Positions 15,359 to 23,562 are shown, counted from the first letter of the stretch. The stretch: DNA of 24,155 nt from Lachnospiraceae bacterium UBA3821 (GCA_002368865.1 DFDT01000046.1:1-24155); one strand, 5' to 3'. A program made the numbers and translations. Notes: generated by a model not told the origin, from the letters alone.

Positions 15359-15391
15359 ATTGTACTCAGCTACGCTCACGTACCACTAACA
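15359..15391 (-). promoter_or_regulatory. Promoter with phased AG direct repeats (site B)
   Basis: On the minus strand TGTTAGT (15391-15385) lies 20 bases before TACAAT (15364-15359). AG-containing half sites (TTAGTG, TGAGCG, TGAGTA) recur every 10 to 11 bases, exactly as in site A upstream of the lipoprotein gene. It would give a leader of about 37 bases for dctP2. There is no good TTGACA at the normal distance, so an activator may be needed. Confidence 0.55.
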
Positions 15392-15439
15392 ACGTGTCGG
15401 GAACTGTCCTTTAAGCCTGTAGAGCGTTTACGGTTTTAA

Positions 15440-16135
15440 TTACAGTTCCTCAATTGAATATATCCCCTTTATAATGTGCAGATCCCTGATAACCATTTCG
15501 GCCTTTTGCCCTTTTTCAAGTTTCAGCTGCAGGATTGCACACATTCCTTTTGCGCGCTCCCCTCCTCCGGTGCGCTGCATTTTCAAATCAACGATTTCAA
15601 TTCCATGCTCCCTTGTGTATCGCATGATGTGCTGCATGCAGTCTTTGCCGCGGTACTCAAGGTATATATTTACTTCCGGGGAACTAGACCGCATCCGGTA
15701 TTCCAGCTTTGAAAGTGAAGTCTCCACTAAAAAAATCATAACCGTAGCTAAAATTCCCGCTTCAATGAATCCGCAGCCAAAACATAGCCCCATAATTGCT
15801 GTGGCCCACAACCCAGCCGCTGTCGTCAGCCCCTTGACCTGTCTGCGCTGTGTTGTAATGATTGCTCCTGCGCCAATGAAGCCGATTCCTGCTATGACCT
15901 GTGCTCCAAGCCTCGATATATCTGTATACATTTTCAGATAGACGCTCAGGAACTGTCCGGTCATAGCCGTCATACACGCCCCGAGGCAGATCAGAATATG
16001 TGTCCGAAACCCTGCAGGACGGCGTTTATATGTGCGCTCAATACCAATAATCCCTGCGCTCAATACCGAGAGGCTCATTCGCAGAATCACATTTATCAGT
16101 GTCAATTCCCTAAACCCATTAAAAACATCCAGCAT
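15440..16135 (-). CDS. MgtC/SapB family membrane protein (second of two)
   Basis: Membrane protein of 231 residues. The MgtC/SapB core has IGIERTYKRRPAGFRTHILICLGA, then GAQVIAGIGFIGAGAIITT and VKGLTTAAGLWATAIMGL, all diagnostic. Four to five helices occupy residues 15-150; a soluble ACT-like domain with about 80 residues follows (EVNIYLEYRG...). In Salmonella MgtC modulates F-type ATP synthase and supports growth at low magnesium; the role of clostridial relatives is unknown. The ATG at 16135 has GAGGACAGGCGG upstream; a TTG at 16153 would overlap the preceding gene. It is the last gene of the tct operon, 14 bases after its paralogue. Confidence 0.92.
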   Translation of the reverse strand: MLDVFNGFRELTLINVILRMSLSVLSAGIIGIERTYKRRPAGFRTHILICLGACMTAMTGQFLSVYLKMYTDISRLGAQVIAGIGFIGAGAIITTQRRQVKGLTTAAGLWATAIMGLCFGCGFIEAGILATVMIFLVETSLSKLEYRMRSSSPEVNIYLEYRGKDCMQHIMRYTREHGIEIVDLKMQRTGGGERAKGMCAILQLKLEKGQKAEMVIRDLHIIKGIYSIEEL

Positions 16136-16149
16136 ATATCCGCCTGTCC

Positions 16150-16875
16150 TCAAATCTCTTCAATAAACTCAACACATTCCATTTCCGACAAATCCTGAAT
16201 CACATTGCTGTGATTCATTCCGCGCTCAAGTCCGAGCGTCATAATCACGCTTGGCTTCTGTCCGCGCTTGCGATGCCCTTTCTCCAAATCCGCTTCGTAC
16301 ACTGATATGTTATTACTCTTCAGACGCCGAATAAGAATCGGAATGCTCTCAATGGAGCGTAGTTCCACGTAAACATTCATATTGCTCGCTCTGTCTAAAA
16401 GGAAGCCTTCAATACGAGGCAGGACAAGATGTGACAGAACGATTACTGAAAATCCGGTTAACGCGGCTTCATAGAATCCGGCACCGATCACAAGCCCAAG
16501 GCAGCCCGACGCCCATAAGCCCGCTGCCGTTGTCAATCCTTTGACCTCCTGGTGTCCCGTTACAATGATGGTGCCGGCGCCAAGAAAGCCTATGCCGTTT
16601 ATGACCTGCGCGCCAAATCGCGAGGCGTCTACTTTCAGATCAAACGCTGCCTTCTGCTCTGCCCAGATCGTTTGGAGCAGTTCGTGTTCATACTGGCTTA
16701 AGATAACAGTGAGAGCTGCGCCAATGCAGACCAGAATGTAGGTCCGAAGGCCCGCAGGTCTCCCTTTTCGCTCTCGCTCAAGGCCGATCGCCCCTCCCAT
16801 AAATATGGAAAGCAAAACTTTGAAAACTAGCGCAGGAAAACTTGCTTCACGAATAAAATCCAAAGATGTGATCAT
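16150..16875 (-). CDS. MgtC/SapB family membrane protein (first of two)
   Basis: Membrane protein of 241 residues and a paralogue of its downstream neighbour. It shows IGLERERKGRPAGLRTYILVCIGAALT, GAQVINGIGFLGAGTIIVTG and VKGLTTAAGLWASGCLGLVIGAGFY. It has an extra loop of about 10 residues after the third helix (AEQKAAFDLKVDASRFG) that the other copy lacks. A C-terminal ACT-like domain runs from about residue 160 (NMNVYVELRS). The ribosome binding site is weak (AAAGATAAG), so translation may depend on the preceding tctA, which ends 23 bases upstream. The copies diverge too much for a recent duplication. Confidence 0.93.
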   Translation of the reverse strand: MITSLDFIREASFPALVFKVLLSIFMGGAIGLERERKGRPAGLRTYILVCIGAALTVILSQYEHELLQTIWAEQKAAFDLKVDASRFGAQVINGIGFLGAGTIIVTGHQEVKGLTTAAGLWASGCLGLVIGAGFYEAALTGFSVIVLSHLVLPRIEGFLLDRASNMNVYVELRSIESIPILIRRLKSNNISVYEADLEKGHRKRGQKPSVIMTLGLERGMNHSNVIQDLSEMECVEFIEEI

Positions 16876-16898
16876 TTTACTTATCTTTCTGGAATCAG

Positions 16899-18443
16899 TC
16901 AGTCACTGAACTCAGCCGGTTCTTCGTCTATGAGCTCACCTACCTCTTCATCAGCCTTTTTGTTCATTCTGTCCATTAAGAACGGTGAAACAATACCGAA
17001 GACACAGAATGCGATGAGTACCCAGCATACCGGTGTTGAAAACAGGATCGCAGGGTTTCCTCCCGATAGCGCCAAAGACCTCCGCAGGCCTTTTTCTCCA
17101 ATCGGCCCCAAGATCAATGCTAAAACAATCGCCGCGTTGTTCAAACCAAACTTTCTAACCAGCCAGCCCATGATTCCGAATATCATCATGATAACTACGT
17201 CGACAAAGTTTTGTCTGATTGCAAAAGAGCCCACAATGCATAGCACCGTTACACCGGGAATCAGAATTGCGTCGGAAAGACGGGCAATCTGCGCAAAGCC
17301 GCGGCATCCAAGAAGTCCGATTCCCAACATGAAGAACTGAATCAATGCAAACCCGGCAAAAAATGTATAGGTCATCTTGGCTGTTTCGCCAACGAACAGA
17401 TCCGGTCCGGGAGTAAGCCCCTGGATAATAAGCCCTCCCATTAGAACTGCGGTAACAGACTCACCGGGAATGCCGAGCGTCAGCATCGGAATCAGAGAAC
17501 CGCCGGTAACCGCATTGTTCGCAGCCTCAGAACCTGCAACGCCTTCGATCGATCCTTTGCCAAAGCGCTCCGGATGTTTGGAGAACTGGTGAGCCGTGTT
17601 GTATCCCATGAAGCAAGCGATAGATGCGCCCGCCCCGGGGAGTATTCCTACGGTGTTACCAATGATCCAGGATCGAAAGATTGTAGGGGTGATCTCTTTC
17701 ATCTCCTCTCTGGACAGCAACATTCTGTCACTAAATTTTTGTGCCCTGGCTCTCTCTTTGATCTTAGCTTCCGCAAGGACCAGCGCCTGACTCATGGAAA
17801 ACAGGCCTATAAGCGCGCAAGTCACGTTGATCCCTTCATACAGAGAACTCTGTCCGAACATGAATCTTTTGACACCCATGATCGGGTCCATACCAATTGT
17901 AGAGAGCAAAAGTCCAAACGCTCCCGACATAAGCCCCTTGACCATGGACTTAGACGATACACCTGCGATGATCGTCAAGCCAAAGATAGAAAGCCAAAAA
18001 TACTCAGGAGAGCCGAACTTCATTGCCAGTTGTGCAAGCAGCGGGGCGAAGAAGTACAGAGAAATACAGGATAACAATCCTCCGAAGAAGGAGGCGATAC
18101 AAGCAGTACCAAGAGCTTTTCCGGCCTTTCCTTGAAGCGTCATCTGGTAACCCTCAATCGCGGTTGCGGCAGACGCCGGAGTTCCGGGTGTGTGAATAAG
18201 GATTGCGGATATGGATCCGCCGAAAATCGCGCCGCAATAGATTGCCCCGAGCATGATCATGCCTGTCGACGCTTCCATGGAAAACGTCATAGGGAGAAGG
18301 AGCGCAACGCCCATTGCCGCAGACAGCCCCGGAAGACAGCCGATCACGATTCCGATAGTCACGCCGACGACCATGGCAAAGATATTTATCGGCATTACGG
18401 CATTCAGGAAGCCGCCGCCCATCAGTGAAAGTGTTTCAAACAT
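16899..18443 (-). CDS. tctA: Tripartite tricarboxylate transporter permease TctA
   Basis: Large 12-helix permease of the tripartite tricarboxylate transporter family, 514 residues, the usual length. The family hallmarks are GVTIGIVIGCLPGLSAAMGVALLLP near the N-terminus (with the conserved G-L-P-G-L type motif), AILIHTPGTPASAATAIEGY, and the mirrored GNTVGILPGAGASIACFMGYNTAHQ plus GVAGSEAANNAVTGGSLIPMLTLGIPG in the second half. It ends in an acidic tail. AGGGGG lies 6 bases before the ATG, 11 bases after tctB. Transport is ion-coupled; the substrate is set by TctC. Citrate is the reference substrate, but this family carries many carboxylates. Confidence 0.96.
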   Translation of the reverse strand: MFETLSLMGGGFLNAVMPINIFAMVVGVTIGIVIGCLPGLSAAMGVALLLPMTFSMEASTGMIMLGAIYCGAIFGGSISAILIHTPGTPASAATAIEGYQMTLQGKAGKALGTACIASFFGGLLSCISLYFFAPLLAQLAMKFGSPEYFWLSIFGLTIIAGVSSKSMVKGLMSGAFGLLLSTIGMDPIMGVKRFMFGQSSLYEGINVTCALIGLFSMSQALVLAEAKIKERARAQKFSDRMLLSREEMKEITPTIFRSWIIGNTVGILPGAGASIACFMGYNTAHQFSKHPERFGKGSIEGVAGSEAANNAVTGGSLIPMLTLGIPGESVTAVLMGGLIIQGLTPGPDLFVGETAKMTYTFFAGFALIQFFMLGIGLLGCRGFAQIARLSDAILIPGVTVLCIVGSFAIRQNFVDVVIMMIFGIMGWLVRKFGLNNAAIVLALILGPIGEKGLRRSLALSGGNPAILFSTPVCWVLIAFCVFGIVSPFLMDRMNKKADEEVGELIDEEPAEFSD

Positions 18444-18454
18444 AGTTTTCCCCC

Positions 18455-18952
18455 TCAGCTAAAAAGAATTCCTGTCGGAAGACGAACTCCCAAAAATAAG
18501 GTGAACGCAAAATATGCGATTGCTATGACCACACCTGTTGCAATGACAAGTTGCACCTTACTGACTCTCAGAAAGAGCAGCGCCGAGACCATGAACAACA
18601 GCGTCGCGATATAAAAGCCGGCCACATACATCACAATCAGGTATATGATGATCATTGTAAGTATCACAAAAAACTGCTTGGGCAAAAAACTCTTAAACCC
18701 TTCCATTCCGCTGACCACCCCGCTTTTCTTCGCCGCACGGAACATATTGAACGTCTGGAGCGAAGTCAGCGCTGCAAGGACAGCTATAAGGCAGATTGGA
18801 TAGATCCTGGCGCCTTCATCAAGCCTGAGCGCCATTACCAAAAAGAAAACGCAGACCGCATACACGAAACCGCATACAAAAATGTCGCTCTTCTCCATGG
18901 GTTCACCGCCCTTTTTTCTCACATCTTCCTGTGCTTTATTGTTATCACTCAT
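18455..18952 (-). CDS. tctB: Tripartite tricarboxylate transporter small subunit TctB
   Basis: Small four-helix subunit of 165 residues with the helices DIFVCGFVYAVCVFFLVMAL, IYPICLIAVLAALTSLQTF, FVILTMIIIYLIVMYVAGFY and IATLLFMVSALLFLRV plus a final hydrophobic end. The sequence of small TctB proteins is poorly conserved, so the assignment rests on size, helix count and its position between tctC and tctA. GAGGGG lies 6 to 7 bases before the ATG. Gaps of 25 and 11 bases to its neighbours place it in the same operon. Confidence 0.9.
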   Translation of the reverse strand: MSDNNKAQEDVRKKGGEPMEKSDIFVCGFVYAVCVFFLVMALRLDEGARIYPICLIAVLAALTSLQTFNMFRAAKKSGVVSGMEGFKSFLPKQFFVILTMIIIYLIVMYVAGFYIATLLFMVSALLFLRVSKVQLVIATGVVIAIAYFAFTLFLGVRLPTGILFS

Positions 18953-18977
18953 AATGAACCCCTCTTACATCATTTTA

Positions 18978-19988
18978 TTATTCCCAAAGTTTGGCCACTT
19001 CGTCTGTGCAGAATATAAACTGATCGTTCAGAAGCGTCGTTGTCTCTTCAGAATCCAAATAAAGTGTAGAGATGCCCGCCTTTTCAGCCGCCTCAATGTA
19101 TTCCGGATCATTCATAGCTTCCTTAAAGGCATTAGCGTAGTAATCGATAATGTTCTTAGGTGTTCCTTTAGGCGCAACGATCGCGCGTCTGGAGCCATAC
19201 CACTTATCATAGTAGCCAAGTTCCCCCAGGGTAGGAACATCAGGCAGTTCCGCAAGTCTCTCCGCATCAAATACGCCGAGAACCTTTACTTCTGACTGCA
19301 TCGATGCAATATCTGCAAGCTTTGCAACAGAAAAATCTACCTCGCCTTGTCTCATGGCAAGCAGCTGATCCGCCGTTCCTCCGTAAGGGATCGCTGTGTA
19401 TTCAATGTTTGCGCTCTTTGCAAAAAGAGCGGCACCTATGTGATTGGACGCCTTCTCACCATTAGTGGACGCTTTTAAAGCACCGGGATTCTCTTTCGCA
19501 TAAGCAACAAGCTCCTCCAGCGTATTGAACTGACTGTCTTTTCCTACAATCACCATAGCTGTTTCGTTTACGTGGTTGCATATGGCAACGAAGTCGTCCA
19601 TGGTGTAGTCGCCAAGACCTTCAACAATATTGGAGCAAAGCGTGGGCAGATTTACAAAGCCAAGCGTATATCCGTCCGGCTTAGCCTGGGCCAGAGCTGT
19701 CCAGCCAATCGCGCCCGATCCGCCTTCCATATTCTGAATGACAACTGTCTTTCCGATAGTTTTTGTTGCATATTCGGATAGGACTCTCGCCGTATTGTCT
19801 GTGCCGGATCCTGCTTTATAAGAAACAATCATGGTGATATTCTCCTGAGGCGCCCATTCTCCCTCGGACATTGACTCGGAAGAGCCTTCTGCCGCGGTTT
19901 CTGTGTTCCCGACTATGCCGCCACCACACGCAGTCAGCGCCGCTGCCATCATAACCGCAAGTACTGTGCTTAAGATTTTTCTTTTCAT
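18978..19988 (-). CDS. tctC: Tripartite tricarboxylate transporter substrate-binding lipoprotein TctC
   Basis: Solute receptor of the TctC/Bug family, 336 residues. The lipoprotein signal is MKRKILSTVLAVMMAAALTACGG. The mature part begins with WAPQENITMIVSYKAGSGTDNTAR, the standard first strand and ligand loop of the family. ALAQAKPDGYTLGFVNLPTL (the P-D-G-Y-T-L motif) and YTAIPYGGTADQLLAMRQGEVDF are equally typical. The start at 19988 is chosen for the perfect AAAGGAGG 6 bases upstream and for placing the signal peptide at the N-terminus; a longer reading frame from 20006 has no site. It is the first gene of the tct-mgtC operon and divergent from a membrane AraC regulator, with about 150 bases between. 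Confidence 0.95.
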   Translation of the reverse strand: MKRKILSTVLAVMMAAALTACGGGIVGNTETAAEGSSESMSEGEWAPQENITMIVSYKAGSGTDNTARVLSEYATKTIGKTVVIQNMEGGSGAIGWTALAQAKPDGYTLGFVNLPTLCSNIVEGLGDYTMDDFVAICNHVNETAMVIVGKDSQFNTLEELVAYAKENPGALKASTNGEKASNHIGAALFAKSANIEYTAIPYGGTADQLLAMRQGEVDFSVAKLADIASMQSEVKVLGVFDAERLAELPDVPTLGELGYYDKWYGSRRAIVAPKGTPKNIIDYYANAFKEAMNDPEYIEAAEKAGISTLYLDSEETTTLLNDQFIFCTDEVAKLWE

Positions 19989-20051
19989 GCTTCCTCCTTT
20001 TGACACAAAATAGGTGTTTTGGTTTTTGAATACAAAGAATTTAGCCGAGTA

Positions 20052-20077
20052 TGATATAATCAGTAAAGTTTAAAGTT
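20052..20077 (+). promoter_or_regulatory. Extended -10 promoter and 7-bp tandem repeat before the AraC gene
   Basis: TGATATAAT at 20052-20060 is an extended -10 element without a clear -35. Directly after it a perfect tandem repeat TAAAGTT-TAAAGTT covers 20064-20077, a possible operator for autoregulation. I found no convincing promoter for the divergent tctC; a TTGTAT-17-TATTTT pair at 20035-20007 would start transcription inside its ribosome binding site. Confidence 0.4.
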
Positions 20078-20139
20078 ATTTGAACCTGTATTTTGTTCAT
20101 TTTTTAAACAACAGTACAAAGGATCAGGGTATAGTAAAT

Positions 20140-22305
20140 ATGCATTTTTCTGACACTTGTAAGGCTAATAGCCTTTCTTTTTCTTCGATTGAAAAGAAGC
20201 GGCATTTTGTGAATCTTTTTTTAGTGAGCATGAGTGGTCTGGGCCTTTTACTGATCCTGGTAACGGCTCTGTTTTTTGCATTTGAAAAAATAACTTATCG
20301 GACTGTCATACACATGAACGACAGTCATGCAGAAGAAATCGACTCTTTTTCCGAGTTTGTCAGCAGTTCACTGTTTTCCGGCGCCGAACAGATTTCCTGC
20401 TCCTCTTCAGTCCGGGCGCTAATGGCAGAGCCATCTTATACAAACGGCACTGAACTGAATCAGCATCTTACGGAACTTTGCGCATATGTGGACGCGGCAG
20501 ATTATCTGGATGGCATTTATGTCTGGAATCCATACAACAACATCGTCTACTCAACAGACCAAAACAGAGCTCAACAATCTCTGGACGAACTGCAGCCCAG
20601 CGTTCTAAGAAATTTTTTCAGTTATCCGGACACATATGCCAAAAACGCGCCTGTCCACTTTATTAATGACAAAACGGATAACTTTGCCATCGTGCTTTGC
20701 GAAAAGGATATTCCTCCCGAAAGCAAGCGCCGCGGTGTACTTCTGGTAACGATTAAAGCTTCCTGGTTCGAAGAGACTTTGTTTTCTTCTACAGATTCCG
20801 GCTACAATGTTGTTCTTGATGAAGGCAGAAATATTATTATGTCCTCCTCTAAAACTGCAGACATTCTATTTCATACCCATCTGCAGGAGAACTTCAGGAG
20901 TCCCGGCAGCCGAAGCGGTTATTTCAAGAGTAATAAGGGAGATGTTGTTGGTCTTTATTACTGCTCTTCTCAGAGCGGACTCACATATATCCGGATACTT
21001 GAACAGGAAGACATTATACCCGGTTTTCGGCAGTTGCAGTTTATCGTCTACTGCCTGCTGATCGTTCCGCTCATACTGCTCCTTCTGTTGGGAATTCTCT
21101 TCCTTGTCTACAGATATCTGCCCCTGCGCAAAACGCTCGAGCAGGTTCACTATTATCAGAGATTTCAATACATAGACGAAGCTCCCTGCTCTCTTCGCAA
21201 GACATTGAAATCTGTCCTGACACTCACAGAGCGAGGTGTTCATCAGAGATTCCTCTATGATATGCTCATCGGCGCATCTGTTCCCGATGCGGATCTCATT
21301 TTTTTAGATGCAAACGGCAATTCTCTGATATCGGAAGGGCTCCGCTACGGATTGTTTCTCACACGAGCTCCTCACCGCAGTGATATCTATGATCTCGCAG
21401 AAGGACTACACGATGAGCTTACAATCACAAAAGTGGCTAATGTCTATGCGGTTGCAGGGGCATATAAGGACGCCTCCGATTACAACAGGCTCTGTCACCT
21501 TGTCAGTGACGGCCTCTCCAACTGCATTTTTGCCTCCGACCTCTTTGATGACTTCAGGGAAGTGCGGGTACATTTTGAAAGAATTTACGAATTGTACAAA
21601 CTTGCTCTGACTTTCCCTTCAGAAACAAAGTTTGTCCCCGAAGAAGAACTTGACAGGAGGACAAATGAGAACAGCCTGACGACGAGGGACTATACAACTC
21701 TTGTAACTCGTCTCAAAAGCGGAAACCTTGATGCCGCCCGTGAAAAGTGGGCTGCGATCAGAGCAGAACTTCTCACACTGCGATATGATAAATTTCAATA
21801 CACTTTTACCAGGCTGGCGAATACTCTTATGCTGATTCTTCAGGAGTTCCCAAACGATTTGCTGAAAAATCCCGAATATATCCTGCCGGAGCAGATCGAA
21901 CAAATGTCTTCCATGGAACAGATCGATCTTTTTTTTGACAGAGCGTTTGTTCTTATATCTGATAACTACGCTAATAAAAAACAAGTAATCTATGACCAAC
22001 GCCTGGAATATATCCGGCAGTATATATTGGAGAATTACCGCAATACGGAGCTGACTTCACAAGAGGTAGCAGATCATTTTGAAGTTAGCAATGCCTATTT
22101 GGGACGAATCTTCAGACAATCCTGCAAATGCTCTGTCAGTGATTACATTAACAGTATCCGTATTGAAGAAGCCGCAAAACTATTGAGAGAGTGCGCTCTT
22201 CCTGTCGATCAGATTGCCTCGCAGGTAGGATTTTCTAACATCAAATACTTTTACGTTTTGTTTAAAAAAGCCAAAGGCGTAACACCTTCAACTTACAGAG
22301 GATGA
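20140..22305 (+). CDS. Membrane-anchored AraC-family regulator
   Basis: Large transcription regulator of 721 residues with the architecture of B. subtilis YesS/YtdP. A first transmembrane helix lies at about 27-49, an extracellular sensor domain of about 250 residues follows, and a second helix lies at about 300-325. A cytoplasmic linker leads to an AraC-type double helix-turn-helix (622-721): LTSQEVADHFEVSNAYLGRIFRQ and LPVDQIASQVGFSNIKYFYVLFKK. The end T-P-S-T-Y-R is typical. The ATG at 20140 has AGGG 10 bases upstream; a TTG at 20080 would add 20 residues without a site. Divergence from tctC suggests that it senses an extracellular ligand and controls tctCBA-mgtC. It could also act on the kamA-like gene downstream, which has its own promoter. 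Confidence 0.9.
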   Translation: MHFSDTCKANSLSFSSIEKKRHFVNLFLVSMSGLGLLLILVTALFFAFEKITYRTVIHMNDSHAEEIDSFSEFVSSSLFSGAEQISCSSSVRALMAEPSYTNGTELNQHLTELCAYVDAADYLDGIYVWNPYNNIVYSTDQNRAQQSLDELQPSVLRNFFSYPDTYAKNAPVHFINDKTDNFAIVLCEKDIPPESKRRGVLLVTIKASWFEETLFSSTDSGYNVVLDEGRNIIMSSSKTADILFHTHLQENFRSPGSRSGYFKSNKGDVVGLYYCSSQSGLTYIRILEQEDIIPGFRQLQFIVYCLLIVPLILLLLLGILFLVYRYLPLRKTLEQVHYYQRFQYIDEAPCSLRKTLKSVLTLTERGVHQRFLYDMLIGASVPDADLIFLDANGNSLISEGLRYGLFLTRAPHRSDIYDLAEGLHDELTITKVANVYAVAGAYKDASDYNRLCHLVSDGLSNCIFASDLFDDFREVRVHFERIYELYKLALTFPSETKFVPEEELDRRTNENSLTTRDYTTLVTRLKSGNLDAAREKWAAIRAELLTLRYDKFQYTFTRLANTLMLILQEFPNDLLKNPEYILPEQIEQMSSMEQIDLFFDRAFVLISDNYANKKQVIYDQRLEYIRQYILENYRNTELTSQEVADHFEVSNAYLGRIFRQSCKCSVSDYINSIRIEEAAKLLRECALPVDQIASQVGFSNIKYFYVLFKKAKGVTPSTYRG

Positions 22306-22339
22306 TACCTCGCGCCTTAAGACATTCCCTTTTGTCCCG

Positions 22340-22373
22340 TGTTAGTATTGGATTATTAATTAAATGCTAGAAT
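22340..22373 (+). promoter_or_regulatory. Candidate promoter of the KamA-like gene
   Basis: TGTTAGT (22340-22346) and TAGAAT (22368-22373) lie 21 bases apart, similar in spacing to sites A and B, but without their AG half-site repeats. The leader would be about 48 bases. The rest of the gap 22306-22427 holds nothing else I can recognise. Confidence 0.4.
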
Positions 22374-22427
22374 AAGCTTGTTGTTCCACACGAGATTCAA
22401 AAACATGCCTTCAGAAGGGAGTATGCA

Positions 22428-23519
22428 ATGACAATACTGAAGAGACTTCTTTCCGATTGTATTCGGGACGTAGACGGACTACGCGGTTATTTGAAACTTT
22501 CTGAGGATGACGCGGCGAGAATAACAGAAATATCGAAGAGATATCCTCTATGTATTCCTCCGTATTACCTGAATCTGATAGATCCGGATGATCCGGATGA
22601 TCCTATACGAAGGATTTGTGTCCCCGGTTTTCAGGAACTGTCCGGCAGCGGACTTGAGGACACAAGCGGAGAAGGCGACAATACAGTCATCCGCGGCATG
22701 CAGCACAAATATCTTCAGACCGCACTGATTTTGACTACAAGCCAGTGTGCCATGTATTGCAGGTTCTGTTTCCGAAAGAGAATGGTCGGTTATTCGGAAC
22801 ACGAGACAGCGGAACATGTCCGGCAGATGGCTGATTATGTCGCGCAACATCCTGAGATCAATAATGTTCTTTTGTCCGGCGGTGATGCTCTGATCAATTC
22901 AAATTCTGACATAGAAATGTATTTGAAGACTTTCTCTGAAATTCCGACACTGGATTTCATCAGGATAGGGACCCGGGCGCCGGTTGTTCTCCCGATGCGG
23001 GTATATGAGGATAAAGAGCTTCTCGATATACTAAAGAAATACAACCGCAGGAAACAAATCCTGATTATCACACATTTTAACCATCCAAAAGAGATAACAC
23101 CTGAGGCAAAAAATGCAGTTGACGCCTTAATCAAATGTGGATGTGTCGTAAGGAACCAGACTGTCCTTCTTAAGGGTGTGAGCGACGATCCTAAAACTCT
23201 TGCGCGTCTGTTGAATACACTGGTCTCAATCGGGATTGTTCCATACTATGTATTCCAATGCCGGCCTGCAAGGGGAGCTATCGACGAATTTCAGATTCCG
23301 TTGTTGAAAGGTTCTTTGATTGTGGAAGAGGCGAAGGCATTGATGAATGGCCAAGCAAAAAGCTTCCATTACTGTATGTCACATACAACCGGTAAAATCG
23401 AGATTCTCGGAACTCTCGAAGGCAATAAAATGCTTTTTAAGTACCATCAGGCCAAGTATGCAGGCGATAATTCGCGCATCTTCGTTAAGGAGTTGGCAGA
23501 GGATCAGTGTTGGCTGTAA
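22428..23519 (+). CDS. KamA-family radical SAM aminomutase, non-lysine type
   Basis: Radical SAM, PLP-dependent enzyme of the lysine 2,3-aminomutase family, 363 residues, shorter than KamA (about 416). The cluster motif is C107-A-M-Y-C111-R-F-C114, followed by FRKRMVGYSE. NNVLLSGGDALINSN is the SAM-binding G-G-D segment and RIGTRAPVVLP the family's R-x-G-T-R. The PLP lysine is probably Lys323 in SHTTGKIEI. The two Asp residues that hold the lysine side chain in KamA (293 in CDLSQG and 330 before the glycine loop) fall here at QCRPARG (Arg279) and YCMSHTTG, so neither is acidic. An Arg there fits an acidic substrate such as glutamate. AAGGGAG lies about 6 bases before the ATG. The gene is monocistronic, ended by the terminator at 23563-23595. 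Confidence 0.85.
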   Translation: MTILKRLLSDCIRDVDGLRGYLKLSEDDAARITEISKRYPLCIPPYYLNLIDPDDPDDPIRRICVPGFQELSGSGLEDTSGEGDNTVIRGMQHKYLQTALILTTSQCAMYCRFCFRKRMVGYSEHETAEHVRQMADYVAQHPEINNVLLSGGDALINSNSDIEMYLKTFSEIPTLDFIRIGTRAPVVLPMRVYEDKELLDILKKYNRRKQILIITHFNHPKEITPEAKNAVDALIKCGCVVRNQTVLLKGVSDDPKTLARLLNTLVSIGIVPYYVFQCRPARGAIDEFQIPLLKGSLIVEEAKALMNGQAKSFHYCMSHTTGKIEILGTLEGNKMLFKYHQAKYAGDNSRIFVKELAEDQCWL

Positions 23520-23562
23520 GAGCCTGACGCGCTTTGCTTTCTTCATCATATTAACCCTCTAC

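Noticed and set aside
15401..15449. Inverted repeat GGAACTGT/ACAGTTCC around the end of the last mgtC-like gene
   Set aside because: The loop exceeds 30 bases and no T-run follows, so it is a poor terminator and may be chance.
17574..18074. Long plus-strand open frame opposite tctA
   Set aside because: No ribosome binding site and an atypical Arg/His/Gln-rich composition; it is the antisense shadow of the conserved permease gene.
20007..20035. TTGTAT-17-TATTTT promoter for tctC
   Set aside because: Transcription would begin within the ribosome binding site, leaving almost no leader.
22579..22604. Tandem GATCCGGAT repeat
   Set aside because: It encodes the D-P-D-D-P-D-D stretch that is normal for KamA-family proteins (compare I-D-P-N-D-P), so it is not a regulatory repeat.
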